DNA of 25,289 nucleotides from Planctomycetales bacterium (lineage in GTDB: Bacteria > Planctomycetota > Phycisphaerae > SM23-33). The notes below the pieces were generated by a model. It was not told where the DNA came from and searched no databases. It worked only from the letters and a program-made list of their open reading frames with translations. Below are positions 6,706-13,890 of the stretch, one piece after another (positions within the stretch are counted from its first letter, which is position 1; every line of letters begins with the position of its first letter). The position numbers and the translations under genes are program-made. Where the stretch lies: assembly GCA_030642005.1 (NCBI GenBank), contig DAOWOP010000017.1:1-25289 (forward strand), in the 5' to 3' direction.

Positions 6706-7899
6706 CTAGATTTTAAGCATATCGTTGATCCGCCGGGCCGTTTCAAGAGCACCCGATGCGAAATCTTTCGGCTTAAGGTCTTTCAGGAAACGCTCTATCG
6801 GCTCGGTATCCCATTTGCCTGCTTTGGTTCCGCCGGCCAGTAAGCGCTTCGCCTCGGCCTCCGCCGCAGAAGCATCATCACTGTTCAACGCCAGTGCAAT
6901 CCCCTCCAGACAACGGGCGATGAGACGATCTCTGTTACTTTCAAATGCGTTGTGGCCCCGGCCTTGCTCTATCCGTTCAACAGCCCCGCGGAAGTCCCGT
7001 TTCAATGTTATTAGTGCTTCCGCAACGTTCGGATAGAAATCGGCATCCTTCGGGTCGAGTTCTATGGCCTTGTCGAAATCTGCGATGGCCTTGTCAAACT
7101 CGCCTTTGTCTACCCATACAACGCCGCGGTTGTTGTAGGCTGCGGCATACTTCGGGTCCAGTCCGATGGCCTTGTTGTAATCCGCGATAGCATTATCGAA
7201 TTCGCCTTTGACCGTCCAGACACCGCCGCGGTTGTTGTAGGCCCAGGGTGTTTCTTTAGCGGCAATCGACTTGCCGTATTCCTCAATGGCCTTGTCCAGT
7301 TCGCCTTCGTTCTGGTATGTAAGGGCCTGCGCGAAGCGGCTGCTGGCCTCTGAACTTCTGGCAGCCTCCTCTGCGGACTTACGGAGACGTTTGGTTTCTT
7401 CCAACTCTTTCTCTATTTGTTCGCGGTATTTCTTTATCTGTTCGAGGTGTTCTTTTGAGCTTTTTTCATCCTCCGCTACCTTGTCGGCAGTGTCCTTGAT
7501 TTTCATACGATAATCTTCGGCCTTGTCGATTATGTCCTTATGTTCTCGCGTTTGGCGCCACCAACTGAACCCGAAAATAGCGAGTGCGACGGCAATTAGT
7601 ATGGAACACACTGTAATCGCGGTCGATGCGAGGTCGTTGAACAGATGAAGCGACCGTCCGGTCTGGCGGTCGATCTCATCGGCGACGAAGTCGCGGACCT
7701 GTTCTCTTCTTTCGGCATCGAAAGGAACCGGCTGTGTTGTGGATTTCCTGACTGACGATGTGCGGACAGAAGGTTCAAACGCATATCTCGCCACAATGTA
7801 AGATGAAAGGACCAAATAAGATAAAAGGATCAAAATGATCATCACAAGTCCAGGTGTGAGGACCACGACTGGAGGCTTCTTTTTCGATTTGTCTGCCAT
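6706..7899 (-). CDS. membrane-anchored coiled-coil and TPR-repeat protein
   Basis: A 397-residue protein of unknown specific role. A basic N-terminus (MADKSKKK) precedes TM1 (about 16-38) and a soluble loop of about 50 residues. TM2 (about 91-113) follows, then a long charged coiled coil (about 118-185), then at least three TPRs: LDKAIEEYGKSI, FDNAIADYNKAIGLDP (about 219-250) and FDKAIADFDKAIELDP (about 253-284), with a degenerate fourth. A helical C-terminal tail ends the protein. The TPRs probably scaffold a protein complex at the membrane face; no enzymatic domain is seen. The frame runs upstream to 8022, but the ATG at 7899 has AGGA/AAGAG upstream and gives a sensible N-terminus, so I chose it. 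G+C is lower than in tsaD. Flanked by REP modules on one side and unusual palindromes on the other, it belongs to the accessory stretch. Confidence 0.8.
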   Translation of the reverse strand: MADKSKKKPPVVVLTPGLVMIILILLSYLVLSSYIVARYAFEPSVRTSSVRKSTTQPVPFDAERREQVRDFVADEIDRQTGRSLHLFNDLASTAITVCSILIAVALAIFGFSWWRQTREHKDIIDKAEDYRMKIKDTADKVAEDEKSSKEHLEQIKKYREQIEKELEETKRLRKSAEEAARSSEASSRFAQALTYQNEGELDKAIEEYGKSIAAKETPWAYNNRGGVWTVKGEFDNAIADYNKAIGLDPKYAAAYNNRGVVWVDKGEFDKAIADFDKAIELDPKDADFYPNVAEALITLKRDFRGAVERIEQGRGHNAFESNRDRLIARCLEGIALALNSDDASAAEAEAKRLLAGGTKAGKWDTEPIERFLKDLKPKDFASGALETARRINDMLKI

Positions 7900-8010
7900 T
7901 GTCTTGCTCTTTTCCTGTGAAATGGGATCATTTAATGTCGAAGTGGATATTGTAACGACGAATCGGTACATACGCGCCGGAAAAACATTCACCACGTGCG
8001 GGGGCATACA

Positions 8011-8038
8011 AGGACTGGCCACTTAAGTGGCCAGTCCT
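8011..8038. repeat. perfect 28-bp palindrome, copy 1 of a dispersed repeat
   Basis: Each half reads AGGACTGGCCACTT and the two halves are exact reverse complements around TTAA. It is about 110 bp upstream of the TPR gene start. A second, slightly degenerate copy lies at 9707-9734. Confidence 0.85.
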
Positions 8039-8059
8039 CAGTTTTTGACTCGGAGTCCA

Positions 8060-8093
8060 TCCGTTCACGTTTGCGCGCGCGAACGTGAACGGA
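8060..8093. repeat. 34-bp near-perfect palindrome with GCGCGCGC core (twin palindrome 1)
   Basis: The core half-site GTTCACGTTTGCGC (8063-8076) pairs with its complement across a GC alternating centre. One base pair is mismatched (T against G), and the symmetry extends to TCC...GGA at 8060 and 8093. It is closely related to the palindrome at 8173-8200; the spacing between centres is 110 bp. The spacer holds only an A/T-rich stretch (8107-8131) followed by a short G/C-rich dyad. Confidence 0.85.
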
Positions 8094-8172
8094 AAAATCG
8101 CACATTCAGATTTTTTTGAAAAATATTAACTACCGGCCAGGCCGGGAGTTGCAGATTCCACGTCCGTTTTGC

Positions 8173-8200
8173 GTTCACGTTTGCGCGCGCAAACGTGAAC
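8173..8200. repeat. perfect 28-bp palindrome (twin palindrome 2)
   Basis: Half-site GTTCACGTTTGCGC is followed by its exact reverse complement. It is preceded by CGTTTTGC and followed by an A/T-rich stretch. Together with 8060-8093 it looks like a pair of identical dyad binding sites or hairpins; no protein partner can be named. Confidence 0.85.
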
Positions 8201-8225
8201 ACGAATGTTAATATAGAGGATGAAT

Positions 8226-8317
8226 AGGGACTAGGGACTAGGGATTTGGGTCTTGGGAAAAACGGAAAGACAGGGACCAGGGACTAGGGATTTGGGTCTT
8301 GGGAAAAACAGAAAGAA
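8226..8317. repeat. 46-bp tandem duplication (two copies)
   Basis: Copy 1 is 8226-8271 and copy 2 is 8272-8317. They differ at only a few bases (GGGACTAGG against GGGACCAGG, and AACGG against AACAG). Each unit contains repeated AGGGACTAGGGA and TTGGGTCTTGGGAAAAAC, so the plus strand is strongly G-rich with several GGG runs. No protein-like frame is seen. Confidence 0.85.
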
Positions 8318-8434
8318 TGTAATCCCCACGGGACCGAGGGTCCGTAATCCGTGGACTATTTTTGAAAATGGGCGTAAAAATGACCCCGAAAACCATAACT
8401 GATTACCTGATAACGAGTTACGAATTACGGCTTC

Positions 8435-8544
8435 GTTCCCAATGGTTCCCATTGGTTCCCATTCGTTCCGAATGGTTCCGAATGGTTCCGTTTGGTTCCG
8501 TTTCGTTCCGAATGGTTCCCATTCGTTCCGTATTGTTCCGTTTT
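8435..8544. repeat. array of eleven 10-bp tandem units GTTCC(C/G)NNNN
   Basis: Eleven consecutive decamers start at 8435, 8445, 8455 and so on to 8535, all beginning GTTCC. Variants include GTTCCCATTC, GTTCCGAATG and GTTCCGTTTG, so adjacent units can form small dyads such as CATTC-GTTCC-GAATG. The 10-bp period is close to one helical turn. The array lies 58 bp downstream of the tsaD stop. A minus-strand frame through it gives an NGTIRNEWEP-type repeat peptide with no ribosome-binding site, judged non-coding. Confidence 0.85.
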
Positions 8545-8601
8545 GGGGTTCCGTCGGCAAAACTACGGGACTTTTTCAACAATCCACGGGCCATCTGTTT
8601 C

Positions 8602-9699
8602 CTATCTGCGGACGGTGGCGGTTGCGGCGAGTCGGAGATTGTCGATCCTGCCTGCCCGGAGGTAATGGCAGCCCAGTCCGGCGACCATGGCGGCGTTGTC
8701 GGTGCAGTATTCAGTGGCCGGTACGCGGACAGCCACCTCCAGTTTTCCGCCCAGTTGCATGACGGCCTCCCGCAGCGCGGCGTTGGCCGCTACGCCTCCG
8801 CCGAGGATGATCGTCCGCACGTCGGCCTCGGCGGCCTGGACGGCGCGACGGATTTTTATCCGCATCACATCGACTACGGCGGCCTGGAAAGCCGCGGCAA
8901 TGTCGGCGATTTGGGTCTCGTCCAGATGCTCGATACCCTTTGCGACACCGTCGCAGGCCGCGCCGCGCTTCGCCCTGACGGAGCCTGGCACGCCGTTGAC
9001 GTGGTACAGCACGGCGGTCTTGATGCCGCTGAAGGAGAAGTCCAGCGATTGGCCTTCCAGGAGGGTTCGCGGGAATTTTATCGCGTCGGCGCGTCCGCTT
9101 CGTGCCGCCCGTTCGATAGCAGGCCCGCCGGGATAACCCAGATTCAGGATCGCGGCGACCTTGTCGAAGGCTTCGCCGGCGGCGTCGTCGATGGTCGCGC
9201 CGAGCAGTTCCATTTCCATTGGCGAGCGGCACAGGTACAGCGAGGTATGCCCGCCGGAGGCTATCAGCGCGACGGCCGGGTATTCGATCGGCCCGGCGGC
9301 CAGGGCGGGGGAATATGCGTGTGCGTGAATGTGGTTGACGCCGATCAGCGGGACCCGCCAGACCCATGCAAGCGTCTTGGCGGCCATCAGCCCAGTCAGC
9401 AGGGACCCGATGAGTCCGGGCTGATTGGCGACGGCGACGGCGGCGATGTCAGCCGGTGCGATACCGGCCTCGGCGAGCGCCTGGGAGATTACGGGGCCTA
9501 TCGCCTCGAGGTGCGCCCTGCTGGCGATTTCCGGCACGATCCCGCCGAAGCGGGCGTGCAGGTCTATCTGCGAGGCGACCACGCTGGAAAGAACTTCACG
9601 TCCGCCGGCGACGACCGCGCAGGCGGTTTCGTCGCAGGTGCTCTCAATGCCCACCAGCACGATTGGGTCGTCGTGATGTGATGGACCCGTATCGCTCAT
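8602..9699 (-). CDS. tsaD: tRNA N6-adenosine threonylcarbamoyltransferase TsaD
   Basis: Catalytic subunit of the t6A synthesis complex, which transfers the threonylcarbamoyl group from TC-AMP to A37 of ANN-decoding tRNAs (with TsaB, TsaE and the TsaC/Sua5 product). The 365-residue length is normal. The ASKHA fold is indicated by GIESTCDETACAVV (17-30), FGGIVPEIASRAH, the metal-binding HIHAH (123-127), ASGGHTSLYL, the GYPGGP loop, FSFSGIKTAVL, GGGVAANAALRE and a C-terminal YCTDNAAM carrying the last metal-ligand Asp. The ATG overlaps the stop of the upstream S41 protease gene by 4 bp (ATGA), so translation is probably coupled. Downstream there is no gene for about 700 bp. Confidence 0.97.
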   Translation of the reverse strand: MSDTGPSHHDDPIVLVGIESTCDETACAVVAGGREVLSSVVASQIDLHARFGGIVPEIASRAHLEAIGPVISQALAEAGIAPADIAAVAVANQPGLIGSLLTGLMAAKTLAWVWRVPLIGVNHIHAHAYSPALAAGPIEYPAVALIASGGHTSLYLCRSPMEMELLGATIDDAAGEAFDKVAAILNLGYPGGPAIERAARSGRADAIKFPRTLLEGQSLDFSFSGIKTAVLYHVNGVPGSVRAKRGAACDGVAKGIEHLDETQIADIAAAFQAAVVDVMRIKIRRAVQAAEADVRTIILGGGVAANAALREAVMQLGGKLEVAVRVPATEYCTDNAAMVAGLGCHYLRAGRIDNLRLAATATVRR

Positions 9700-11111
9700 G
9701 GCGCTGAGGACTGGTTACTTAAGTGCCCAGTCCTTGAAGGACGAGTCGTAGGTAGTGGAAGATTGCGCAGTAACTTCAGCGCCTTGGCCAGTTGTGCGTC
9801 CGTGGCCAGTATCGCGCGTTTCAGTTTCACCGCGCGGGACGCCCGTGCCGGAGCGCTGATGCGCGGGGATGTCGCGACCATCGCCTTGACCCGCAGCAGT
9901 TTCAGTCGTTCGATTTCGGCGACGGTGAGTCTGACCTTCACGTCCGGCTGGAGACCCGGCCGTTTCCGCCCCGGCCGGGTTGTCGGCTGCGTCGCGGTCG
10001 AATCGGGGGTTTCGGCCGGTTGCGTATCAGCCGGCGCGGTGGCCGGCGGTTCGGCCAGGAAATACTCGCCGGTGGTGAGGTGGATTTTTCCGAGGCCGTG
10101 ATCGAGGTCGAATGTTTTTTGCACGGACCATTTACCGTAACTTTTCGTTCCGAGCAGCAAGGCCCGGCGGTGGACGTGGAGTGCGCCGGCGACGATTTCG
10201 GCGGCGGATGTCGTTTTGGCGTTTATCAGCACCACCATAGACGTCGGCGGGTAGGTCCCGTCGGCGTGGGCGTAGTGGGCGTGGCGCCTGTTGCGCCGTT
10301 CGACGGTTCGGACGATCAGCCCGGCGGCGAGGAACCTGTCGGCTGTTTCGACGGCGGCGGGCAGCGTCCCGCCGGGATTGTCCCGCAGGTCCAGCACGAG
10401 TCCTCGTGGCCGATCAAGCCGGCGGTACAATTCATGCAGTTCGGCGGGCGTGCGATCGACGAACACGCTGATGCGGAGGTAGAAGATGCCGGCTCGTCTG
10501 TCCAGTGTGCAGTCCCACCGCCCGTCTTCGTCGCGGACGATGCCGGTGGTGGTTTCAACTTCCAGGTATGCCGGAGTCAGTTGCCGAGCGAATTTCTTGC
10601 CGCCGCTTCGACGCAGGCGCAGCGATACGGGTTTGTCCGGCTTCGACCGGAGCATTTGACGGGCATGGTCGAGCGTCAGATAGGACGATTCAACTTTATT
10701 GATGGCAAGGATTTCCATCGGCGCGAAGAGTTTGGCTTTGTGCGCCGGGCTGGCCGGCAGAGGCCCGACGACCATAAGCCTGCCTCTCTCGGCGGTTATC
10801 CGCAGGCCCGTGTCCAGCCAGGTTCCCGCCGCCCGGCCTTGGAAGGTCTCCACGCTGTCGGCGGGGATGTAGGTGGAGAACTTATCGACCTGTCCGGCCA
10901 TTCCCTTGATGGCGCCCCGGCAGGCCCGGCTGGCGGTCGGCGGAGGGTAACTTTCCCGACAGATGACCTCGTATGCTCTGACAGCCCCGGTAAGGTCGCG
11001 CGTGTCGGCGTCCTGGGCGGAGATGTACAAAGGTCCGCGGCGGGAGAGAAACAACGCCAGTCCCGCAAGGGCCAAAGCAATGACCATCCAGATGAGGTTG
11101 CGCCAGGACAT
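9696..11111 (-). CDS. S41-family carboxy-terminal processing peptidase with PDZ domain
   Basis: Exported or membrane-tethered serine protease of 471 residues. An N-terminal signal-anchor (about 5-23) is followed by a helical lead-in, a PDZ domain (about 98-168) and the S41 core with DLRDNPGG (241-248), the nucleophile Ser302 in KTTSAAEIVAGAL and the general base Lys327 in GTKSYGKWSV. A Pro/Thr/Ala-rich linker (ATAPADTQPAETPDSTATQP) and a basic C-terminal tail follow. These residues match the Ser/Lys dyad of the CtpA/Prc family. The frame extends to 11240, but that extension merely translates a repeat and the tRNA edge; the ATG at 11111 directly precedes the signal-anchor and is preferred. The last codons run through the dispersed palindrome at 9707-9734, so the C-terminal tail was probably altered by that repeat. 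It overlaps tsaD by 4 bp. Confidence 0.9.
   Translation of the reverse strand: MSWRNLIWMVIALALAGLALFLSRRGPLYISAQDADTRDLTGAVRAYEVICRESYPPPTASRACRGAIKGMAGQVDKFSTYIPADSVETFQGRAAGTWLDTGLRITAERGRLMVVGPLPASPAHKAKLFAPMEILAINKVESSYLTLDHARQMLRSKPDKPVSLRLRRSGGKKFARQLTPAYLEVETTTGIVRDEDGRWDCTLDRRAGIFYLRISVFVDRTPAELHELYRRLDRPRGLVLDLRDNPGGTLPAAVETADRFLAAGLIVRTVERRNRRHAHYAHADGTYPPTSMVVLINAKTTSAAEIVAGALHVHRRALLLGTKSYGKWSVQKTFDLDHGLGKIHLTTGEYFLAEPPATAPADTQPAETPDSTATQPTTRPGRKRPGLQPDVKVRLTVAEIERLKLLRVKAMVATSPRISAPARASRAVKLKRAILATDAQLAKALKLLRNLPLPTTRPSRTGHLSNQSSAP
9707..9734. repeat. imperfect 28-bp palindrome, copy 2 of the dispersed repeat
   Basis: AGGACTGGTTACTT is followed by AAGTGCCCAGTCCT. It matches the perfect copy at 8011-8038 except at three or so central bases and pairs at 12 of 14 positions. 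It lies inside the final codons of the S41 protease gene and just upstream of tsaD. Confidence 0.8.
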
Positions 11112-11114
11112 AGG

Positions 11115-11207
11115 GATTTCCAATTTTCGATTTCCAATTTTCAATTGAAAGAGCCTGATTCGGCTCTTTCTGTCAATTGGAAATCGAAAATCAAAAATCG
11201 AAAATTT
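11115..11207. repeat. imperfect inverted repeat directly upstream of the S41 protease start, copy 1
   Basis: Arms rich in GATTTCCAATT and AATTGGAAATCGAAAAT flank a central hairpin GAAAGAGCC-TGATTC-GGCTCTTTC (11147-11170). It fills the space between tRNA-Phe and the ATG at 11111, and a closely related element sits in front of rtcB (15364-15448). The central stem could act as a transcriptional pause or weak terminator after the tRNA, but no clear U-run follows it on the minus strand. Confidence 0.75.
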
Positions 11208-11210
11208 GAA

Positions 11211-11283
11211 TGGGCAGGGGCGGATTTGAACCGCCGACACCGTGATTTTCAGTCACGTGCTCTACCAACTGAGCTACCTGCCC
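11211..11283 (-). tRNA. tRNA-Phe (anticodon GAA)
   Basis: A 73-nt tRNA without an encoded CCA. The acceptor stem GGGCAGG pairs with CCTGCCC, with discriminator A. The D arm is GCTC-AGTTGGTA-GAGC, the anticodon arm CGTGA-CTGAAAA-TCACG, and the T arm GGCGG-TTCAAAT-CCGCC. All stems pair fully. The anticodon is GAA, decoding Phe. Confidence 0.97.
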
Positions 11284-11298
11284 GATCAGTCGGGTACG

Positions 11299-11327
11299 AC
11301 TTTACTGCAAATCGCGCCTGCGGTCAA
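11299..11327 (-). promoter_or_regulatory. sigma-70-type promoter of tRNA-Phe
   Basis: Minus-strand TTGACC (11322-11327) and TAAAGT (11299-11304) have a 17-bp spacer. The -10 ends 15 bp before the mature tRNA 5' end, the spacing expected for a stable-RNA promoter. Matches are 5 of 6 and 4 of 6. Confidence 0.55.
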
Positions 11328-11352
11328 GGTTCAGGGCGGACATCGTGGCGCG

Positions 11353-13575
11353 CTACTCAGAGGGATGTTTCGGTCTGTAATTTACTCGCTCGGCAACGCT
11401 TTGGCTTGAGAACCACACCGCCGCCGTCCATTCCCATCGCCGGCGCACGAGGGTCATTCCGGCGATGTAGCTGCCCCACTCGTCAAAGACAGCGGTGGTA
11501 ACCGGTTCGTATTCGATCCGCTGGATGAGCATCACCTTTCTCTGGCGGCGCAGCGGGATAACAGCGGCGGGCTTATCGTCGCCGGGTTCATCCGGGTCGG
11601 CCGGGACCAGCGCAAAGGCTGACTCGATGAACTGCTTGTCGGCTCCGACGTCGAGAACGTTGGTCCAAAATATCCGCCCCGTCTGATATTGCATCGTCTT
11701 TCGGGCGAACGGCGCGGTTTTGCTGAAATTGAGTTTTTTATTATCGGCCAGTTTTTCCAGGTCCACGTCGGACTTTTCCAGTTCGGCCTTCATGGCTTCT
11801 GCGGCGGCGAGGGCCTTTTTGAAGCCAAAGACGGTCTTGAGGTCGCCGACAACCTGTTTGCGGATTTCGTCGGTAAGGCGCAGCGGTGCGTGGTCGGCCT
11901 CGGCCCTCACCAGCCGCCACAGGAGCCTTCCCCGCAGCGGTCCGGAAACGTACGTGGTGCGGTCGAAATCATCGCCGGGCTTGATCAGCGGTTCGTGCCT
12001 GCGTCCGGGTGGCTGAAAAACCTCTGCGGTCGCCGCGATCGCCAGCAGGCTCTGAGCGCCTGGCCTGCCTGCGTCCGGTCCGGCGCTGGATTTAAGCCCG
12101 GCCCGGCCGAGCAGTTCGTGGCGATAGACTTCAGCGAAGCCGACCATCCCCGTCCGCCCTGCCGATATGGGAACGAGATTGACCGGCTCGGACGCAAAAA
12201 GCACCCCGTCCATACCGTCGCACGTAGCCCATTTGATGGGTGGACATTTGGCCTGTTTGCCGATGCGCTTCAGTGCTTCGCCGAGGCTGATGTTACCCCA
12301 CGGCTTTATCTTGACGATAATTTTACTGTCGAGTGTGAATTTGTCGTGTTTGCCGAACGGATAGACGATCTTCACCTTTGCAAGGTCTTCGAGTTCCTCG
12401 ATAATCGCTTCCAAAGGGGCCTTGGCGAAAGGCAGTGGTCCGACCTTTCGGGCCAGCAGGGCGTCGGCTGGATGTATCATCGCCCCGGCGGCGGCGGAGT
12501 AGGGCTGCTCGACGTCGCCGAAGCGCTGGGCCGTCCGCCTGGCAAGGGAGATAATCTCGCTCATCCTGGCATCGACAGCGCCGGGCATGAGTATCTGTCG
12601 TATTTGCGGCTTGGCCTGGCTGAACGACTCGATGACGACTTCGCGGAATTTTGGTTCGGTCGGCTGGGTGTCGGCCGGCGCGGTGGAGGTCGTCGGGGCC
12701 TGCCCGCCGTCGGCAGGCAGGCGGGTCGGGATGCGTTTTTTCAATTCGCCCTTGTGCTTATCCCAGTAATCCATCATCTGCTGTTCAAGCGGCTCGACGG
12801 CGCGTGCGACGGGTCCTTCGTCGATGAACAGCCAGGCGATTTCCAGACGATCGGCCAGGCGATACCCGAAGCCGAAATCGGTCTTGTTGTTCGGGCCTTG
12901 GGCGGCGAGGTGCTTGTGCCGGTCGAACTGCTCGAAGACGGCATCTTCCGACGGCTCGGGCGCATCGGCGGTGAAATCTTCTGCCGGCAACGCGACCATC
13001 GCCAGTTGGATGCGTTCCTGAAGGTCCCCGAAGGTATGGCGGAGTTCCGGCAGGGAGGGTATTGTGTTCATTTCCGTCGTTTTGAACGCCGTCGTTACCA
13101 TCAGGTAATTCGCTACTGTCCGCCGCAGATGTTTTTCGGTGTAGCCGCCGGACTCGCGCAGGTTCGCCAGTTCGCGCTGGTACGCCTCGCCGGTAAGGCC
13201 CGATTCGGCCAGGAAGGCATCGACCTGGTTTTCCTCAATGGCGATGCCCATTTGCCCGGCCTCGTGCAGCAGCAGCATCCAGGCCAGACCTGCATCCTGC
13301 TCGCGGTTAATCGTGAGGAACGCACCGAATGCGCCTTCGCCGGTCCGCCGGCCCGTCCCCAGCCTCAGCGACCGGCGAAGCAAATGGAGGTCAACCTCCG
13401 CCGCCCGTATCATGCGGATGGTAACATCCTTTTCATTGATGTGGCCGATGACCTCATCACGGCCTGACCCGCTGCCGCATCTCTGAAAAAGCGTCGGGAC
13501 CAGAAACGCCACCATCAGCAGCATCATGACTATCAAAACCGTCTTTTTCCGGCGACGAAAAAACTTGAATGCCAT
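11353..13575 (-). CDS. large membrane-anchored PpiD/SurA-like periplasmic protein lacking a visible PPIase domain
   Basis: A 740-residue protein. The N-terminus MAFKFFRRRKK leads into a single transmembrane anchor (about 12-30). A helical SurA/PpiD-type N-terminal chaperone region follows (VIGHINEKDVTIRMIRAAEVDL, then helices to about residue 260). A Pro/Thr linker containing TAPADTQP, like the one in the S41 protease, precedes a helical segment. A further segment, PLEAIIEELEDLAKVKI...GEALKRIGKQA, recalls secretin/STN-type mixed folds (weak inference). The C-terminal half is helical. I see no parvulin motif, so chaperone rather than isomerase activity is suggested. The start at 13575 has GGAG 8 bp upstream; the TTG at 13593 is less likely. 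It precedes tRNA-Phe on the same strand. Confidence 0.6.
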   Translation of the reverse strand: MAFKFFRRRKKTVLIVMMLLMVAFLVPTLFQRCGSGSGRDEVIGHINEKDVTIRMIRAAEVDLHLLRRSLRLGTGRRTGEGAFGAFLTINREQDAGLAWMLLLHEAGQMGIAIEENQVDAFLAESGLTGEAYQRELANLRESGGYTEKHLRRTVANYLMVTTAFKTTEMNTIPSLPELRHTFGDLQERIQLAMVALPAEDFTADAPEPSEDAVFEQFDRHKHLAAQGPNNKTDFGFGYRLADRLEIAWLFIDEGPVARAVEPLEQQMMDYWDKHKGELKKRIPTRLPADGGQAPTTSTAPADTQPTEPKFREVVIESFSQAKPQIRQILMPGAVDARMSEIISLARRTAQRFGDVEQPYSAAAGAMIHPADALLARKVGPLPFAKAPLEAIIEELEDLAKVKIVYPFGKHDKFTLDSKIIVKIKPWGNISLGEALKRIGKQAKCPPIKWATCDGMDGVLFASEPVNLVPISAGRTGMVGFAEVYRHELLGRAGLKSSAGPDAGRPGAQSLLAIAATAEVFQPPGRRHEPLIKPGDDFDRTTYVSGPLRGRLLWRLVRAEADHAPLRLTDEIRKQVVGDLKTVFGFKKALAAAEAMKAELEKSDVDLEKLADNKKLNFSKTAPFARKTMQYQTGRIFWTNVLDVGADKQFIESAFALVPADPDEPGDDKPAAVIPLRRQRKVMLIQRIEYEPVTTAVFDEWGSYIAGMTLVRRRWEWTAAVWFSSQSVAERVNYRPKHPSE

Positions 13576-13650
13576 CGTATTACTCCATGTCAACCGTTGG
13601 AAATCGCAGTGAACCTCACAAGTATAAGCCTATAATGCAACCTTGCAATG

Positions 13651-13889
13651 ATGAATGTCTAATGACCAATGTCCAATGACCAATCAATGACCAATGTCTA
13701 ATGCCTAAAAAAGAACTTCACCGCAGAGCACGCAGAGACCGCAGAGAAAAGCATTGTTGTTATTTTTTACTTCTCTGCGTTCTCTGTGGTCCATTTTGTT
13801 ATGGTTTCAAAATCGTCGCTGCGTTTTCTATAGTCATTGGGCATTAGACATTCATTAGACATTGGTCATTGGTCATTGGTCATTGGTCA
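13651..13889. repeat. nested inverted repeats between the PpiD-like gene and rtcB
   Basis: The outer arms are 13651-13705 (repeats of AATGACCAATGTC) and 13839-13889 (GGCATTAGACATT followed by tandem 7-mers). Inside them, an inner pair 13720-13738 (CCGCAGAGCACGCAGAGA) and 13771-13791 (TTCTCTGCGTTCTCTGTGG) forms a second hairpin. Four exact copies of ATTGGTC lie at 13861-13888. The whole can fold as a long hairpin with a hairpin in its loop. It covers most of the 315 bp between the two coding regions. No gene is seen there. Confidence 0.8.
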
Positions 13890-13890
13890 T

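Noticed and set aside
7900..8022. N-terminal extension of the TPR protein to 8022
   Set aside because: The extension runs into the dispersed palindrome and lacks a ribosome-binding site, while the ATG at 7899 gives a normal membrane-protein N-terminus.
8435..8544. CRISPR array
   Set aside because: Units are 10 bp with no spacer structure, and no cas genes are present; it is a simple tandem array.
12698..12725. Palindrome-like CCTGCC...GGCAGG inside the PpiD-like gene
   Set aside because: Only six pairs with a 7-base loop in a G+C-rich Pro/Thr linker; it may be a repeat remnant but cannot be told from composition.
9792..13467. Long plus-strand open frames (569 and 592 codons) opposite the S41 protease and PpiD-like genes
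   Set aside because: They are antisense shadows in G+C-rich DNA; the minus-strand frames contain recognised motifs, and the plus-strand products match no family I know.
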